Below are positions 11,454 to 19,801 of a DNA stretch of 64,000 nucleotides, one piece after another; position 1 is the stretch's first letter; every line of letters starts with the position of its first letter. A model generated the notes under the pieces. The model worked only from the letters and a program-made list of their open reading frames with translations. It made no database searches and had not been told where the DNA came from. A program made the position numbers and the translations under genes. This stretch comes from Pseudomonas fluorescens (GTDB lineage: Bacteria; Pseudomonadota; Gammaproteobacteria; Pseudomonadales; Pseudomonadaceae): contig NZ_CP015637.1 in the NCBI RefSeq assembly GCF_001708445.1, positions 2,791,001 to 2,855,000 on the forward strand, given 5' to 3'.

Positions 11454-11669
11454 TCAAAGCTTGGCGATGGACACTTCGGTCGACTTCACAAACGCGATCA
11501 CTTCACTGCCGACCTTCAATTCCAGGTCCCGCACCGAGCGAGTGGTGATGACTGAGGTGACAATCCCGGACGCGGTTTGCACGTCAATTTCAGAGACCAC
11601 CTCCCCGAGCAGAATTTCCTTGATTACGCCCTTGAACTGGTTGCGCACGTTGATCGCTTTAATGGTCAT
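11454..11669 (-). CDS. Molbindin-like molybdate-binding protein (Mop/TOBE domain)
   Basis: A 71-residue protein made of a single Mop domain: it begins MTIKAINVRNQFKG and contains the GEVVSEIDVQTASG and VTSVITTRSV strands typical of molbindins. These bind molybdate or tungstate as oligomers, store oxyanion in the cytoplasm and may donate it to molybdoenzymes. The frame extends 18 codons upstream, but the homology and length of the family fit a start at MTIKA. It stands alone between the convergent toxin gene and a divergent ABC operon. No mod transport gene is next to it. Confidence 0.85.
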   Translation of the reverse strand: MTIKAINVRNQFKGVIKEILLGEVVSEIDVQTASGIVTSVITTRSVRDLELKVGSEVIAFVKSTEVSIAKL

Positions 11670-11751
11670 GTCGGCTTTCCTTTTGGCTGTTGGGTCAATC
11701 CGCACGAATGCGCAGGCCCTCAAAATGCGCCAACCGCAAAGACATTAAAAG

Positions 11752-11790
11752 GAATATATAACTCTTTATTTATTCTATTTGGATATATTC
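11752..11790. promoter_or_regulatory. AT-rich divergent promoter region with inverted repeat
   Basis: The 317 bases between the molbindin gene and the ABC operon contain no gene. They are unusually AT-rich around 11745-11800 and include the inverted repeat GAATATAT ... ATATATTC with 23 bases between arms. This is the likely promoter/operator region of the two divergent units. I do not recognise the regulator. Confidence 0.35.
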
Positions 11791-11986
11791 AAGCTGTTGC
11801 ACCACCGACACTTGATCAACAGTTTGCCCCTCTCACAACAGCCTTGGCCCTTCGAAGCCCCGTAAATACGCGTGCAAACGAGATGGCACAGAGACTGCAT
11901 ATTCCTGAAAAGCATGATGGAACATGCCATTTCATTTTTATGAATATAAGAAAAGCCCTCTCTCAACGCCTTGCCGGAGCTGTTCC

Positions 11987-12943
11987 ATGAAACCCTTCAC
12001 TCAACGCTTACTCGGCGCCTGCGCGCTGGTTCTGTGCCTGCAACCCCTGGCCCAGGCCGCCGAAGCCGACCCTGTCGAAGTCAACCTGGACTATGCCTAC
12101 TATTCGCCCGTCAGCCTGGTGCTCAAGCATTTCGGCTGGCTGGAACAAGCCTTGCCGCACTCCAAGGTGGGCTGGGTATTGAGCCAGGGCAGCAACCGGT
12201 CCCTGGAATACCTCAACAGCGGCGGCGTGGACTTTGCCTCCTCCGCCAGCCTGTCGGCGGTATTGAGCCGGGCCAACGGCAGCCCGATCAAATCGGTGTA
12301 CGTCTACAGTCGCGCCGAATGGACCGCCCTGGTGGTGCGCAAGGACTCGCCATTCAAGAGCGTCACCGACCTCAAGGGCAAGAAAATCGCCGCCACCAAA
12401 GGCACCGACCCTTACCTGTTCACGCTGCGCAGCCTGCAACAAGCCGGGTTGAAGAAGGACGATGTGGAGCTGGTGCACCTGCAGCACCCCGACGGCCGCA
12501 CGGCCCTGGAGAAAGGTGACGTGGACGCCTGGGCCGGTCTCGACCCGCACATGGCCGCCAGCGAAATCCAGGCTGGTTCGCGCCTGCTGTACCGCAACAA
12601 GGCGTTCAACAGTTACGGCGTCGTCAGCGTGACCGAGAAGTTCGCCAAGGAGCATCCACAGACCATCACCAAAGTGCTCGGCGCTTATGAAAAGGCCCGG
12701 GATTGGGCGGTGAAGCACCCGGATGAGTTCGCCAAGCTGCTCGCCGACGAGTCCGGCCTGCCGTTGGAAGTGGCCAAGTTGCAACTGTCGCGTACGGATC
12801 TGAGCACGCCGTTCTTGAGCAGCAAGGATGTGCTGTCGTCCAAGGCTGCCGCACCGATCCTGGTGTCCGAAGCGTTGGTGCGCAAAGGCGTGAATGTGGA
12901 CGAGGTGATCGACCAGTTGATCGACACCTCGTTCGGCCACTGA
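11987..12943 (+). CDS. ABC transporter periplasmic substrate-binding protein, sulfonate/nitrate type
   Basis: A 318-residue periplasmic binding protein of the SsuA/TauA/NrtA class. It has a Sec signal peptide (MKPFTQRLLGACALVLCL..., cleavage near AQAAEA, residues 20-24). The mature protein has the family's WVLSQGSNRSLEYLNSGGVDFA segment, the VTDLKGKKIAATKGTDPYLF loop and a hinge-and-lobe layout. The start at 11987 is chosen because it begins the signal peptide; the open frame before it is not protein-like. A permease and an ATPase follow directly, so this is a complete importer. Aliphatic sulfonates or sulfate esters are the most likely cargo, but no desulfonating enzyme is adjacent. Confidence 0.85.
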   Translation: MKPFTQRLLGACALVLCLQPLAQAAEADPVEVNLDYAYYSPVSLVLKHFGWLEQALPHSKVGWVLSQGSNRSLEYLNSGGVDFASSASLSAVLSRANGSPIKSVYVYSRAEWTALVVRKDSPFKSVTDLKGKKIAATKGTDPYLFTLRSLQQAGLKKDDVELVHLQHPDGRTALEKGDVDAWAGLDPHMAASEIQAGSRLLYRNKAFNSYGVVSVTEKFAKEHPQTITKVLGAYEKARDWAVKHPDEFAKLLADESGLPLEVAKLQLSRTDLSTPFLSSKDVLSSKAAAPILVSEALVRKGVNVDEVIDQLIDTSFGH

Positions 12944-12953
12944 GGAACCCGTG

Positions 12954-13781
12954 ATGACCAGCAAAACCCAAGCACTCCCCCTGGCCACGCCCGTGGCGAT
13001 CAACCGCAGTGCCTGGCCAAGGCGGCTCAAGGGCCTGGTGTTGCCGGTGCTGATCCTACTGGTGCTGGAGGCGGTGGTACGCGTGGGTTGGCTGCCGTCC
13101 TACCAGATGCCGGCGCCCAGCGAGATTGCCATGACCCTGACGGACCTGGCCGAAGGCGCATTGTGGAAACACATCAGCGCCAGCCTCGGCCGGGTGGTGC
13201 TCGGGTTTGCCATCGGCGCCAGCCTGGCCCTGGGATTCGCCGCCTGGGTCGGGTTGAGCCGTGAGGCCGAAGCCTATCTGGAACCGACCTTCGCCGGCTT
13301 GCGCTCGATCCCCAGCCTGGCCTGGGTGCCGCTGTTGCTGCTGTGGCTGGGCATCGATGAAACCTCGAAAATCGTACTGATCGCGATCGGCGCGTTTTTC
13401 CCGGTGTACCTCAATGGCGTCGCGGCGATACGCGATATCGACCGCAAGCTGGTGGAGGTCGGGCAAATGTATGGGTTCAGCCGACGGCGCCTGGTACGCC
13501 GCATCCTGTTGCCTGCCGCCCTGCCCGGCCTGTTCACCGGGTTGCGCAGCGGCTTGAGCCTGGCGTGGATGTTCCTGGTGGCAGCCGAGTTGATCGCGGC
13601 CACCAAGGGCCTGGGTTACCTGCTCAGCGATGGGCGGGAAACCTCACGGCCAGACATCGTGCTCGCAGCGATCATCGTATTGGCGCTATTGGGCAAGGTC
13701 AGCGATGGCTTGCTCGCCACCCTGGAGAAACGCTGCCTGGCCTGGCGTGACACCTTCAACGGCCAAGGCACGGAGCGATAG
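12954..13781 (+). CDS. ABC transporter permease, SsuC-like
   Basis: Inner-membrane permease of the sulfonate/nitrate/taurine importer class, about 275 residues and six membrane segments. The EAA-type cytoplasmic loop that docks the ATPase is visible as EVGQMYGFSRRRLVRRILLPAALPGLFTGLR at about residues 164-195 in broken form; the conserved glycine lies in the YGFSRR part. A tgagga ribosome site precedes GTG 12951 and ATG 12954, and the ATG has the better spacing. It follows the binding-protein gene by about 10 bases and precedes the ATPase gene by 2, so the three genes form one operon. Confidence 0.87.
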   Translation: MTSKTQALPLATPVAINRSAWPRRLKGLVLPVLILLVLEAVVRVGWLPSYQMPAPSEIAMTLTDLAEGALWKHISASLGRVVLGFAIGASLALGFAAWVGLSREAEAYLEPTFAGLRSIPSLAWVPLLLLWLGIDETSKIVLIAIGAFFPVYLNGVAAIRDIDRKLVEVGQMYGFSRRRLVRRILLPAALPGLFTGLRSGLSLAWMFLVAAELIAATKGLGYLLSDGRETSRPDIVLAAIIVLALLGKVSDGLLATLEKRCLAWRDTFNGQGTER

Positions 13782-13783
13782 GC

Positions 13784-14494
13784 ATGCAACCTTTATTGGA
13801 TATTCGCGTGGCGCGTAAAAACTTCGCCAGCACCACGGTCTTGAGAGATGTGCAACTGGCCCTGCAGCCGCGTGAAGCCGTGAGCCTGCTCGGCCCCAGC
13901 GGTTGCGGCAAAAGTACCTTGCTGCGCATCGTCGCCGGGCTGGAAACCGACTTCCAGGGCGAGTTGCGCAGCCCTGAAGGTGAAGTGGCGTTTGTGTTCC
14001 AGGAACCCCGGCTGATGCCCTGGCTCACGGTGGAACAGAACATCGGCTTGCGCGACGACCAGCACTACGACCGGGCCTGGGTGAGGCAGTTGATCGAGGA
14101 AGTCGGCCTCACGGGCTTTGCCCAAGCGCTGCCCAAGGCACTGTCCGGGGGCATGGCGCAACGGGTGGCGATCGCACGCGGCTTGTATTCGCGACCGCAG
14201 GTGCTCTTGCTGGATGAGCCGTTCAGCGCGGTGGATGCGTTTACCCGCATGAAGCTGCAAGACCTGTTGCTGCAACTGGCTGCGCACCATGCCATTGCTT
14301 TGTTGCTGGTGACCCATGATGTGGATGAGGCGCTCTACCTGAGTGATCGGGTATTGGTGATGGACAACCGGCCGAGCAGCATTCGCCAGGAACTGGCGGT
14401 GGACTTGCCGCACCCAAGGGACCGGCGTGATCCGTTGTTGGCGCAGCTCAAGGCGTTGTCGCTGACGCACCTGCAGCGCGCTCATGTGATCTAG
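13784..14494 (+). CDS. ABC transporter ATP-binding protein, SsuB-like
   Basis: ATPase of the importer encoded just upstream, 236 residues. It shows Walker A GPSGCGKS (37-44), the Q-loop FQEPRLMPWLTV typical of the nitrate/sulfonate group, the signature LSGGMAQRVAIARGL, Walker B VLLLDEPFSAVD and the switch histidine in LLVTHDVDEAL. The last four bases overlap the end of the convergent fecR-like gene (stop codons overlap at 14491-14494), leaving no room for a separate terminator. Confidence 0.9.
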   Translation: MQPLLDIRVARKNFASTTVLRDVQLALQPREAVSLLGPSGCGKSTLLRIVAGLETDFQGELRSPEGEVAFVFQEPRLMPWLTVEQNIGLRDDQHYDRAWVRQLIEEVGLTGFAQALPKALSGGMAQRVAIARGLYSRPQVLLLDEPFSAVDAFTRMKLQDLLLQLAAHHAIALLLVTHDVDEALYLSDRVLVMDNRPSSIRQELAVDLPHPRDRRDPLLAQLKALSLTHLQRAHVI

Positions 14495-15408
14495 GCGTTC
14501 TTGCGCAACGTTACCCAATACCGTGTCCGCGCCTGCACCTCAAGCCCCAGGGTCGAGGCCAGCAGGTTGAGGACGCGGTCGGTGTCATCCAGGCGAAAAC
14601 TCCCCGTGACCCGCAACGTCTCCAGGCTCGGATCCCAGCGCAACACACCTGGCCGATAACGTGCCAGTTCGCGCAAAAAGTCCCCCAGCGCCTGGTTCTG
14701 GGCGGTCAGTACACCGTCGCGCCATCCCAATTGCAGCACGTCAAACGGCGCCCATGCACCCAGTCCGCCAGCGTTCAACGGCGCCTGCTGGCCACCCGGC
14801 AACGTCGCCAACCTGCCGCTCAAGTCGCGCACCTGCACCGCGCCCTTCAGGACCGACACCCGGCAGCCAGCGGTCAGTTGCCGCACACACACCTCGGCCT
14901 GGCTGACCCGCAGTTGCCCGTAGCCTGTATCCACCGTGAGGGCGGCCGCGCCGGGCACGTTCAAGGCCAGTTCCCCTTCCACCAAGGTGATACGCCGTTG
15001 CGCCAGGTCCACGTCCACCGCGGTGGCGGTATTGAGCTGCAGGCTGGCGCCGTCGGCCAGGGACAGGCGCTTGCGCTCGCCGGTGGCGGTGTGCAGGTCG
15101 GCACGCCAGACCTCGATAGGCAACTGGCGGCTGATCAACCAGGCGGTCGGCAGCAGCGCCGCCACGCCCAGCGCACGCTTGAGCAACACGCGCCGCCCCG
15201 GTTGCGGGCGGTCGAGGCTGGCCATCGCCAATGCCTGGGGCAACTCACTGAAGCGCTGGCGCAGGGATTGGGCTTTTTGCCAGGTCTGTTCATGCTGCGG
15301 GTGGCTGTCACGCCAGTGCTGCAGCGCGACGTGATCGCGCTCGGTGGCAGCGCCGGATTCCAGCAGCGCCAGCCACTGGGCAGCGGCGCGCGCAATCTCA
15401 CGGTTCAC
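14491..15408 (-). CDS. FecR-family anti-sigma factor / sensor
   Basis: Inner-membrane regulator paired with the ECF sigma factor encoded immediately before it. The N-terminal part (REIARAAAQWLALLESG...HWRDSHPQHEQTW) is the DUF4880/FecR cytoplasmic anti-sigma domain. A hydrophobic helix follows at about residues 75-92 (LGVAALLPTAWLIS), then the periplasmic FecR domain (TATGERKRLSLADGASLQLNTATAVDV) and a STN-like C-terminal region. The start is taken as GTG 15408, which overlaps the sigma gene stop as GTGA; a TTG 18 bases further upstream is less likely. Such proteins receive a signal from a TonB-dependent receptor, but none is encoded nearby. Confidence 0.85.
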   Translation of the reverse strand: MNREIARAAAQWLALLESGAATERDHVALQHWRDSHPQHEQTWQKAQSLRQRFSELPQALAMASLDRPQPGRRVLLKRALGVAALLPTAWLISRQLPIEVWRADLHTATGERKRLSLADGASLQLNTATAVDVDLAQRRITLVEGELALNVPGAAALTVDTGYGQLRVSQAEVCVRQLTAGCRVSVLKGAVQVRDLSGRLATLPGGQQAPLNAGGLGAWAPFDVLQLGWRDGVLTAQNQALGDFLRELARYRPGVLRWDPSLETLRVTGSFRLDDTDRVLNLLASTLGLEVQARTRYWVTLRKNA

Positions 15409-15923
15409 AGGTCCACCAACAGGCAATGCTCATACGCCTGCGCCATGTAGCGTTTCACCGTGCGCTCCGACACCTCCAGCCGCTCGGCGATCTCGCGATA
15501 ACCCAAGCCTTCGAGCTGACTCCAGAGAAACGCGCGGCGCACCAGCACCGGCAAGCCGTCGAGCAGTTCATCCAGGGCTTGCAAGGTTTCCAGCACCAGC
15601 CAGCGCTGCTCGGGCGACGGCACACAGGCTTCGGGCAGGTTCGCCAGGGCGTTCAGGTAAGCCTGTTCCAGGCTGCGCCGCTGATGAAAATTGACCAGTA
15701 GGCGCTTGCCCACCGTCACCAGATAAGCCCGTGGCTCCTGCATCTGCGCAATCGGCTGGGCACTGGCGAGCACCCGCAAAAAGGTGTCCTGACTCAGGTC
15801 CGCTGCATCCCAGGCATTGCCCAGGCGCCGCCGCAGCCAGCTTTCCAGCCAGCCGCGATGCTCACGGTACAGGCTCGACAGGGTCAGTTCGGGGGCGTGC
15901 GTCGGGACAACAGCATCATTCAT
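15405..15923 (-). CDS. ECF sigma factor, FecI-like
   Basis: RNA polymerase sigma-70 factor of the iron-starvation (FecI) group, 172 residues. Region 2 is visible as LYREHRGWLESWLRRRLGN...AADLSQDTFLRVL, and region 4 as LPVLVRRAFLWSQLEGLGYREIAERLEVSERTVKRYMAQAY near the C-terminus. ATG 15923 is preferred over an upstream TTG. A Fur-box-like sequence lies about 30-48 bases upstream, so iron repression is likely. The anti-sigma gene overlaps its stop by four bases. The usual third member, a TonB-dependent siderophore receptor, is absent on both sides. Confidence 0.88.
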   Translation of the reverse strand: MNDAVVPTHAPELTLSSLYREHRGWLESWLRRRLGNAWDAADLSQDTFLRVLASAQPIAQMQEPRAYLVTVGKRLLVNFHQRRSLEQAYLNALANLPEACVPSPEQRWLVLETLQALDELLDGLPVLVRRAFLWSQLEGLGYREIAERLEVSERTVKRYMAQAYEHCLLVDL

Positions 15924-15952
15924 GGCAACCACCTGCACGGCGCGATTGAGTC

Positions 15953-15971
15953 TCAAATGAGATTCATTCTA
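15953..15971. promoter_or_regulatory. Candidate Fur box upstream of the ECF sigma gene
   Basis: AATGAGATTCATTCT matches 12 of the 15 central positions of the classical Fur box (AATGATAATCATTAT). The outer bases do not match. Its place just upstream of a FecI-like sigma gene agrees with control by iron. A position weight matrix or binding assay would be needed to settle it. Confidence 0.5.
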
Positions 15972-16151
15972 TTTAATATCCTGCCGTGACACCATGATCT
16001 TTTCAACATTGGGTTTAGAGCGTTACAGCGTTCTGGCGCGGCAAGTCACGTTTTGGCCCCCTGTGCGCCATGCCGATCCTCCAAAGATCAGGGAAGCCCG
16101 AGCGCGAACACGCCGGTGCGTACAATCGAAACTTTACTCTTTATCTTGTTA

Positions 16152-16166
16152 TGGATATTTTATCCA
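16152..16166. promoter_or_regulatory. Candidate operator before the dehydratase-ridA operon
   Basis: TGGATATTTTATCCA is a perfect 6-3-6 palindrome 24 bases before the dehydratase start, inside an AT-rich promoter-like stretch. The YheO-type regulator encoded just after the operon is the obvious candidate ligand, by position only. Confidence 0.45.
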
Positions 16167-16189
16167 GACACTCCAACAAGGCCCGTCTC

Positions 16190-17155
16190 ATGCTCACGTC
16201 CACTTACCAAGACGTCATCGCCGCCGCTGAACGCCTGGAAGGCTTCGCCCATCGCACCCCGGTATTCACCTCACGCACCCTCGACGCCGAGACCGGCGCC
16301 CAGGTCTTCATCAAGTGCGAGAACCTGCAACGGGGTGGCTCGTTCAAGTTTCGCGGCGCGTTCAATGCCCTTTCGCAGTTTGACCCGCAGCAGCGCAAGG
16401 CCGGGGTGGTGGCGTTTTCTTCGGGTAACCATGCCCAGGGCATTGCCTTGGCGGCGGGCCTGCTCGGCATACCAGCGACCCTCGTGATGCCCACCGATGC
16501 GCCCGCCGCCAAGGTCGCGGCCACTCGGGGCTATGGCGCCAGCGTGGTGCTGTATGACCGTTTCAGCGAGGACCGCGAGCAGATCGGCCGTACCCTGGCC
16601 GCAGAGCACGGCCTGACCCTGATCCCACCCTATGACCATCCTGATGTACTCGCGGGGCAAGGCACCGCGGCCAAGGAGTTGCTGGAATTCACCGGCCCGC
16701 TGGATGCGTTGTTCGTGGGCCTGGGCGGTGGCGGCATGCTCTCGGGCACCGCCCTGAGTACCCGCGCCCTGGCACCCGATTGCCTGCTCTACGGTGTCGA
16801 GCCCGAGGCCGGGAATGACGGCCAACGCTCGTTTCGCAGCGGCAGCATCGTGCATATCGACACCCCCGCGACCATCGCCGACGGTGCCCAGACCCAGCAC
16901 CTGGGCAACTGCACCTTCCCAATCATCCGCGACAAGGTGGACGACATTCTTACCGTCACCGACGCGCAACTGGTGGCAGAAATGAAGTTCTTCATGCAGC
17001 GCATGAAGATGGTGGTGGAGCCCACCGGCTGCCTGGGCCTGGCGGCGTTGCGCCAACTGGGCAAGCGGTTCAAGGGCCAGCGCGTGGGCATTATCGTCAC
17101 CGGCGGCAACGTGGATATCGAGCGATACGCCGCCCTGCTCCGCGAGGCCCCATGA
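16190..17155 (+). CDS. PLP-dependent threonine/hydroxyaspartate ammonia-lyase family protein
   Basis: Fold-type II pyridoxal-phosphate enzyme, 321 residues, the length of serine racemase and threo-3-hydroxyaspartate dehydratase rather than of biosynthetic threonine deaminase with its regulatory domain. Lys53 in GGSFKFRGA binds the cofactor, SSGNHAQG (77-84) binds its ring region and GLGGGGM (177-183) its phosphate. The substrate could be threo-3-hydroxyaspartate, serine or threonine. The gene is joined to a RidA gene by a four-base overlap, which fits an enzyme that releases reactive enamine/imine. ATG 16190 is chosen because family members begin at this point; an in-frame ATG at 16151 lies inside the palindromic operator. 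Confidence 0.8.
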   Translation: MLTSTYQDVIAAAERLEGFAHRTPVFTSRTLDAETGAQVFIKCENLQRGGSFKFRGAFNALSQFDPQQRKAGVVAFSSGNHAQGIALAAGLLGIPATLVMPTDAPAAKVAATRGYGASVVLYDRFSEDREQIGRTLAAEHGLTLIPPYDHPDVLAGQGTAAKELLEFTGPLDALFVGLGGGGMLSGTALSTRALAPDCLLYGVEPEAGNDGQRSFRSGSIVHIDTPATIADGAQTQHLGNCTFPIIRDKVDDILTVTDAQLVAEMKFFMQRMKMVVEPTGCLGLAALRQLGKRFKGQRVGIIVTGGNVDIERYAALLREAP

Positions 17156-17532
17156 AGATCATCCAGACATCGAGTGCGGCCAAACCGGCCGGCCATTACG
17201 CCCAGGCGATCGGTCACGCCGGCACCCTGTATATCTCCGGGCAACTGCCGGTGAGCGCCGATGGGCGCCATCACCCCGAGGCGTCGTTCGCCGCACAGGC
17301 CCAGGTGGCGCTGGAGAACCTGTTGGCCATCTTGAAGGCAGCGGGCGGCTCGCCACAGGACCTGGTGAAAGTCACGGTGTATGTGGTCGGGGTCCAGCAC
17401 TGGGCTGAATTCGACCAGCTCTACGCCGCCGCATTGGGCGAGCACCGCCCTGCCCGCGCCGTGGTGCCGGTACCTCAATTGCACCACGGTTATCAGGTCG
17501 AGATCGAAGCGCTGGCGCGCTACTTGGCGTAG
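17152..17532 (+). CDS. RidA-family enamine/imine deaminase
   Basis: A 126-residue RidA (YjgF) protein that hydrolyses reactive enamine/imine intermediates made by PLP dehydratases. The carboxylate-binding arginine is Arg102 in PARAVVPVP, and the FAAQAQVALENLLAIL helix is typical. Its ATG overlaps the stop of the dehydratase gene (ATGA), implying coupled translation and a shared job: clearing the 2-aminoacrylate-type product of its partner. Its end overlaps the end of the convergent regulator gene by 13 bases. Confidence 0.9.
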   Translation: MKIIQTSSAAKPAGHYAQAIGHAGTLYISGQLPVSADGRHHPEASFAAQAQVALENLLAILKAAGGSPQDLVKVTVYVVGVQHWAEFDQLYAAALGEHRPARAVVPVPQLHHGYQVEIEALARYLA

Positions 17533-18158
17533 GTATAGACCGCCGCGCGCGACACACCCAGGTGCGAGGCCACGGTTTCCATGGCACGGCGAATGTCGAG
17601 GCAACCCGAGTCTTTCAACTCCTGCATCAACACGCGTCGATCTGCGGTCTTCAACGCGCGCGGCGTGGTTGCCAGGCGGGCGGCGAACTGGTCGATGCGT
17701 GCACGGATCGCATCGGCGCCGGAGGGATCGAGAGACTCGCCGAGCTTGTCGCCACTGACCGAACCGAACTGCTCCAGCAGGCCCTGCAAACCACGAAACA
17801 GCGTGAGGTCGACATTCAGGCACAGGGCGGCGACGTACTGGCCGCGAGCGTCCTTGATGCCGATCGACGTGCTTTTGACCTGGCGCCCATCGGCGAACTG
17901 GTTCTGGTAATTGGCAATGACCTGCGGGTAGTCCGGGTCGGCGATACGTGCCAGACCCAACTCGGTGGCCGGGTCACCGGGGGCACGCCCGGAGAGGTTG
18001 TTATGGATGGCCAGGATCGCGTGCTGCGGGTCGCGCAAGTCGTGCAGCACCACTTCGCAGAACGGGCTGAAGGTTTTGCTCAAGCCTTCGGCAATCTGTT
18101 CGAGCTGGCTGATCAGGGTGGTGTCTTGGAGAGAGGTCTTTTTCATGCAAGACAACAT
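17520..18158 (-). CDS. YheO/DauR-type transcriptional regulator
   Basis: A 212-residue regulator with an N-terminal YheO-like PAS domain (GLSKTFSPFCEVVLHDLRDPQHAILAIHNN, about residues 20-120) and a C-terminal helix-turn-helix (ETVASHLGVSRAAVYTYAK, last 20 residues). DauR, the studied relative, controls D-arginine catabolism, and others control amino-acid degradation operons. Here it is convergent with the dehydratase-ridA operon and is the likely controller of it. ATG 18158 is preceded by agga at good spacing; ATG 18146 (MKKTSLQ) is the alternative. Confidence 0.83.
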   Translation of the reverse strand: MLSCMKKTSLQDTTLISQLEQIAEGLSKTFSPFCEVVLHDLRDPQHAILAIHNNLSGRAPGDPATELGLARIADPDYPQVIANYQNQFADGRQVKSTSIGIKDARGQYVAALCLNVDLTLFRGLQGLLEQFGSVSGDKLGESLDPSGADAIRARIDQFAARLATTPRALKTADRRVLMQELKDSGCLDIRRAMETVASHLGVSRAAVYTYAK

Positions 18159-18279
18159 ATCCAGTCCTGGACAGGGCGTCAATTTGAACCCTGCCCTTCA
18201 CTTCACAGCCCGCGACATCCAATGGGCACCGGGCAGCGACCGAAAACCGCACATCTTGTCCGTTGACCACTGGAACCAC

Positions 18280-18295
18280 ACCCCATATAGTGTGC
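18280..18295. promoter_or_regulatory. NrdR box 1
   Basis: ACCCCATATAGTGTGC matches the NrdR box consensus (acaCwatATATwGTGt) at about 12 of 16 positions. NrdR is the repressor of ribonucleotide reductase genes and binds two boxes about 31 bp apart. A second box starts exactly 32 bases downstream. Confidence 0.75.
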
Positions 18296-18311
18296 CCACA
18301 AACAAAACAGA

Positions 18312-18327
18312 CCACTACATAGTGTGC
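18312..18327. promoter_or_regulatory. NrdR box 2
   Basis: CCACTACATAGTGTGC matches the NrdR consensus at about 12 of 16 positions. With the box 32 bases upstream it forms the typical tandem, three helical turns apart. It lies about 118 bases before the nrdB-like fragment. A weaker third match (accacactacgcgc) follows near 18345. Confidence 0.75.
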
Positions 18328-18444
18328 AGCATCGGTATTTATCGACCACACTACGCGCAGTATTTCAATGCCTAGTAGCCTGCAAATCACCTATTTTTGG
18401 ACGGGTTCACATGCCGTCAGAACAGACCAGGAAGGAGTATTTCG

Positions 18445-18600
18445 ATGCTGAGTTGGGATGAAGTCGACAACGAGGACACCGGTGCAGCGGTGATCAAGGG
18501 CGCCAACGCCGGCCACGCCAGCGAAGCCAACATGGACCGCCTCGACGGTGCCGGCGCCGCTGCCGCCATCGAAGCCCGCGCCGTCACCGCCAGTGACTAA
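18445..18600 (+). pseudogene. nrdB: Truncated ribonucleotide reductase beta subunit start (nrdB fragment)
   Basis: A 51-codon reading frame with a very strong ribosome site (aggaaggag, seven bases before ATG). The protein begins MLSWDEVDNEDTG and continues KGANAGHASEANMDRLDGAG, which I recognise as the N-terminus of the class Ia ribonucleotide reductase small subunit of fluorescent pseudomonads (normally about 415 residues). It stops at TAA where NrdB would go on, and the bases after it do not continue the homology. No metal-ligand residue of NrdB is present, so it cannot be an active reductase. It follows two NrdR boxes. It could be a broken duplicate, or a small expressed peptide. Confidence 0.75.
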
Positions 18601-18790
18601 GCCCCAAACAGACGCCGGATAGATTTAAGCAAGCCAACCACATCGCCCGTTAATCAGTATTGCAAAAATGGGGGGACCATAGATTTTTTATGGCAGACAG
18701 GAGCAAATGCCTTAGCAGTCTCGTACAAGTAATCCGCATCGGTTTGCTATCAGATTCTGAGTATCGACTCGATTGGCAAAGGACAGACTG

Positions 18791-19762
18791 ATGTTCTTCA
18801 AGAAAAGTAAACCGATGCAGGCGCTCGCTGAAACCCTCAACCGGTTGCTTGCCGGTGAGGCGGATGAGATGCAGGCGCTGGCCGCTTATCCGAGCGTGCA
18901 GGCATGTCTGGAACAGCTCGCGCAGCAGAGAGCCCATGCCAACCAACGGCTTCTTGCGGCCGATGAACGAGCCATGGATCAGGCCGCTCGATTGGAATGC
19001 GGTGAACAAGCGCTTGTAGCCGTTCGTCAGCAAGTCGAGCAAAGCCGGCAACGCGAGGAGGCACTGGAGGCCGAGCTGAAACAGCACATTCAGCTGTCAC
19101 GTCAGCATCAGCAGGAGGCGCAAATCTGGGAGCTGTTGCAGTCAACCCTCACCGAGGGCTGCTGGGACATCACCGTGGTCAACGGTGACGTTCAGGACCC
19201 CGGCAGCCGGATGCGGATTTTCAATCAATTTCGCCTCCTCATGGGGTATTCCCCGCATGAGTTGCCCGACGGCTGGGATGCTCAAGTCAGCATCACTCAT
19301 CCTGACGATTTGCCGAAGATCATGGCGATCTTTGACCGTGAGATTCTCGGCATGCACGGCAGTGGTGAGTACGTGTTTGAATACCGGATGCGCCACAAGA
19401 CGCGTGGCTACATCTGGTGTCGAGAGCGGGGTCGAGCGGTGCGCGATCAGCAGGGACGCTTGACCCGGGTGATCGGCGCGGTACGGGATATCAGCGATGA
19501 GCAGTCAGCCAAGGCCACCCATCACCAGTTGCTTGAGCAGAGTCAGGCGACTTATGGCCAGATTGCGACGGTGGTCAGCGTCATCAAGGGCATCGCCGAC
19601 CAGACCAACCTGTTGGCCTTGAATGCCGCTATCGAAGCGGCCAGGGCAGGAGAGGTCGGGCGCGGGTTTTCAGTGGTGGCCGATGAAGTCCGCAAGCTGG
19701 CGGAAAATACCCGCCAGGCGACGCATCAGATTCAGACGATGTTGCATCAGCACAAACAGTAA
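18791..19762 (+). CDS. Soluble PAS-domain methyl-accepting chemotaxis protein
   Basis: A 323-residue chemoreceptor with no membrane segment. After a short basic N-terminus (MFFKKSKP) comes a coiled coil (about 35-112), then a PAS_3-type domain (about 115-235, ending [19 protein letters not shown]...GAVRDISDE), then a short signalling hairpin with the conserved tip of chemoreceptors ([20 protein letters not shown] and [19 protein letters not shown]). It resembles cytoplasmic redox or energy sensors such as Aer and BdlA, but whether it binds FAD or haem is not visible. The start follows aaagga. The C-terminal bundle is short, so it may form mixed arrays. Confidence 0.87.
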   Translation: MFFKKSKPMQALAETLNRLLAGEADEMQALAAYPSVQACLEQLAQQRAHANQRLLAADERAMDQAARLECGEQALVAVRQQVEQSRQREEALEAELKQHIQLSRQHQQEAQIWELLQSTLTEGCWDITVVNGDVQDPGSRMRIFNQFRLLMGYSPHELPDGWDAQVSITHPDDLPKIMAIFDREILGMHGSGEYVFEYRMRHKTRGYIWCRERGRAVRDQQGRLTRVIGAVRDISDEQSAKATHHQLLEQSQATYGQIATVVSVIKGIADQTNLLALNAAIEAARAGEVGRGFSVVADEVRKLAENTRQATHQIQTMLHQHKQ

Positions 19763-19801
19763 GCCTGTTCAGGCGCTGCACCCGGCAGCGCCTGAATGGG
19801 A

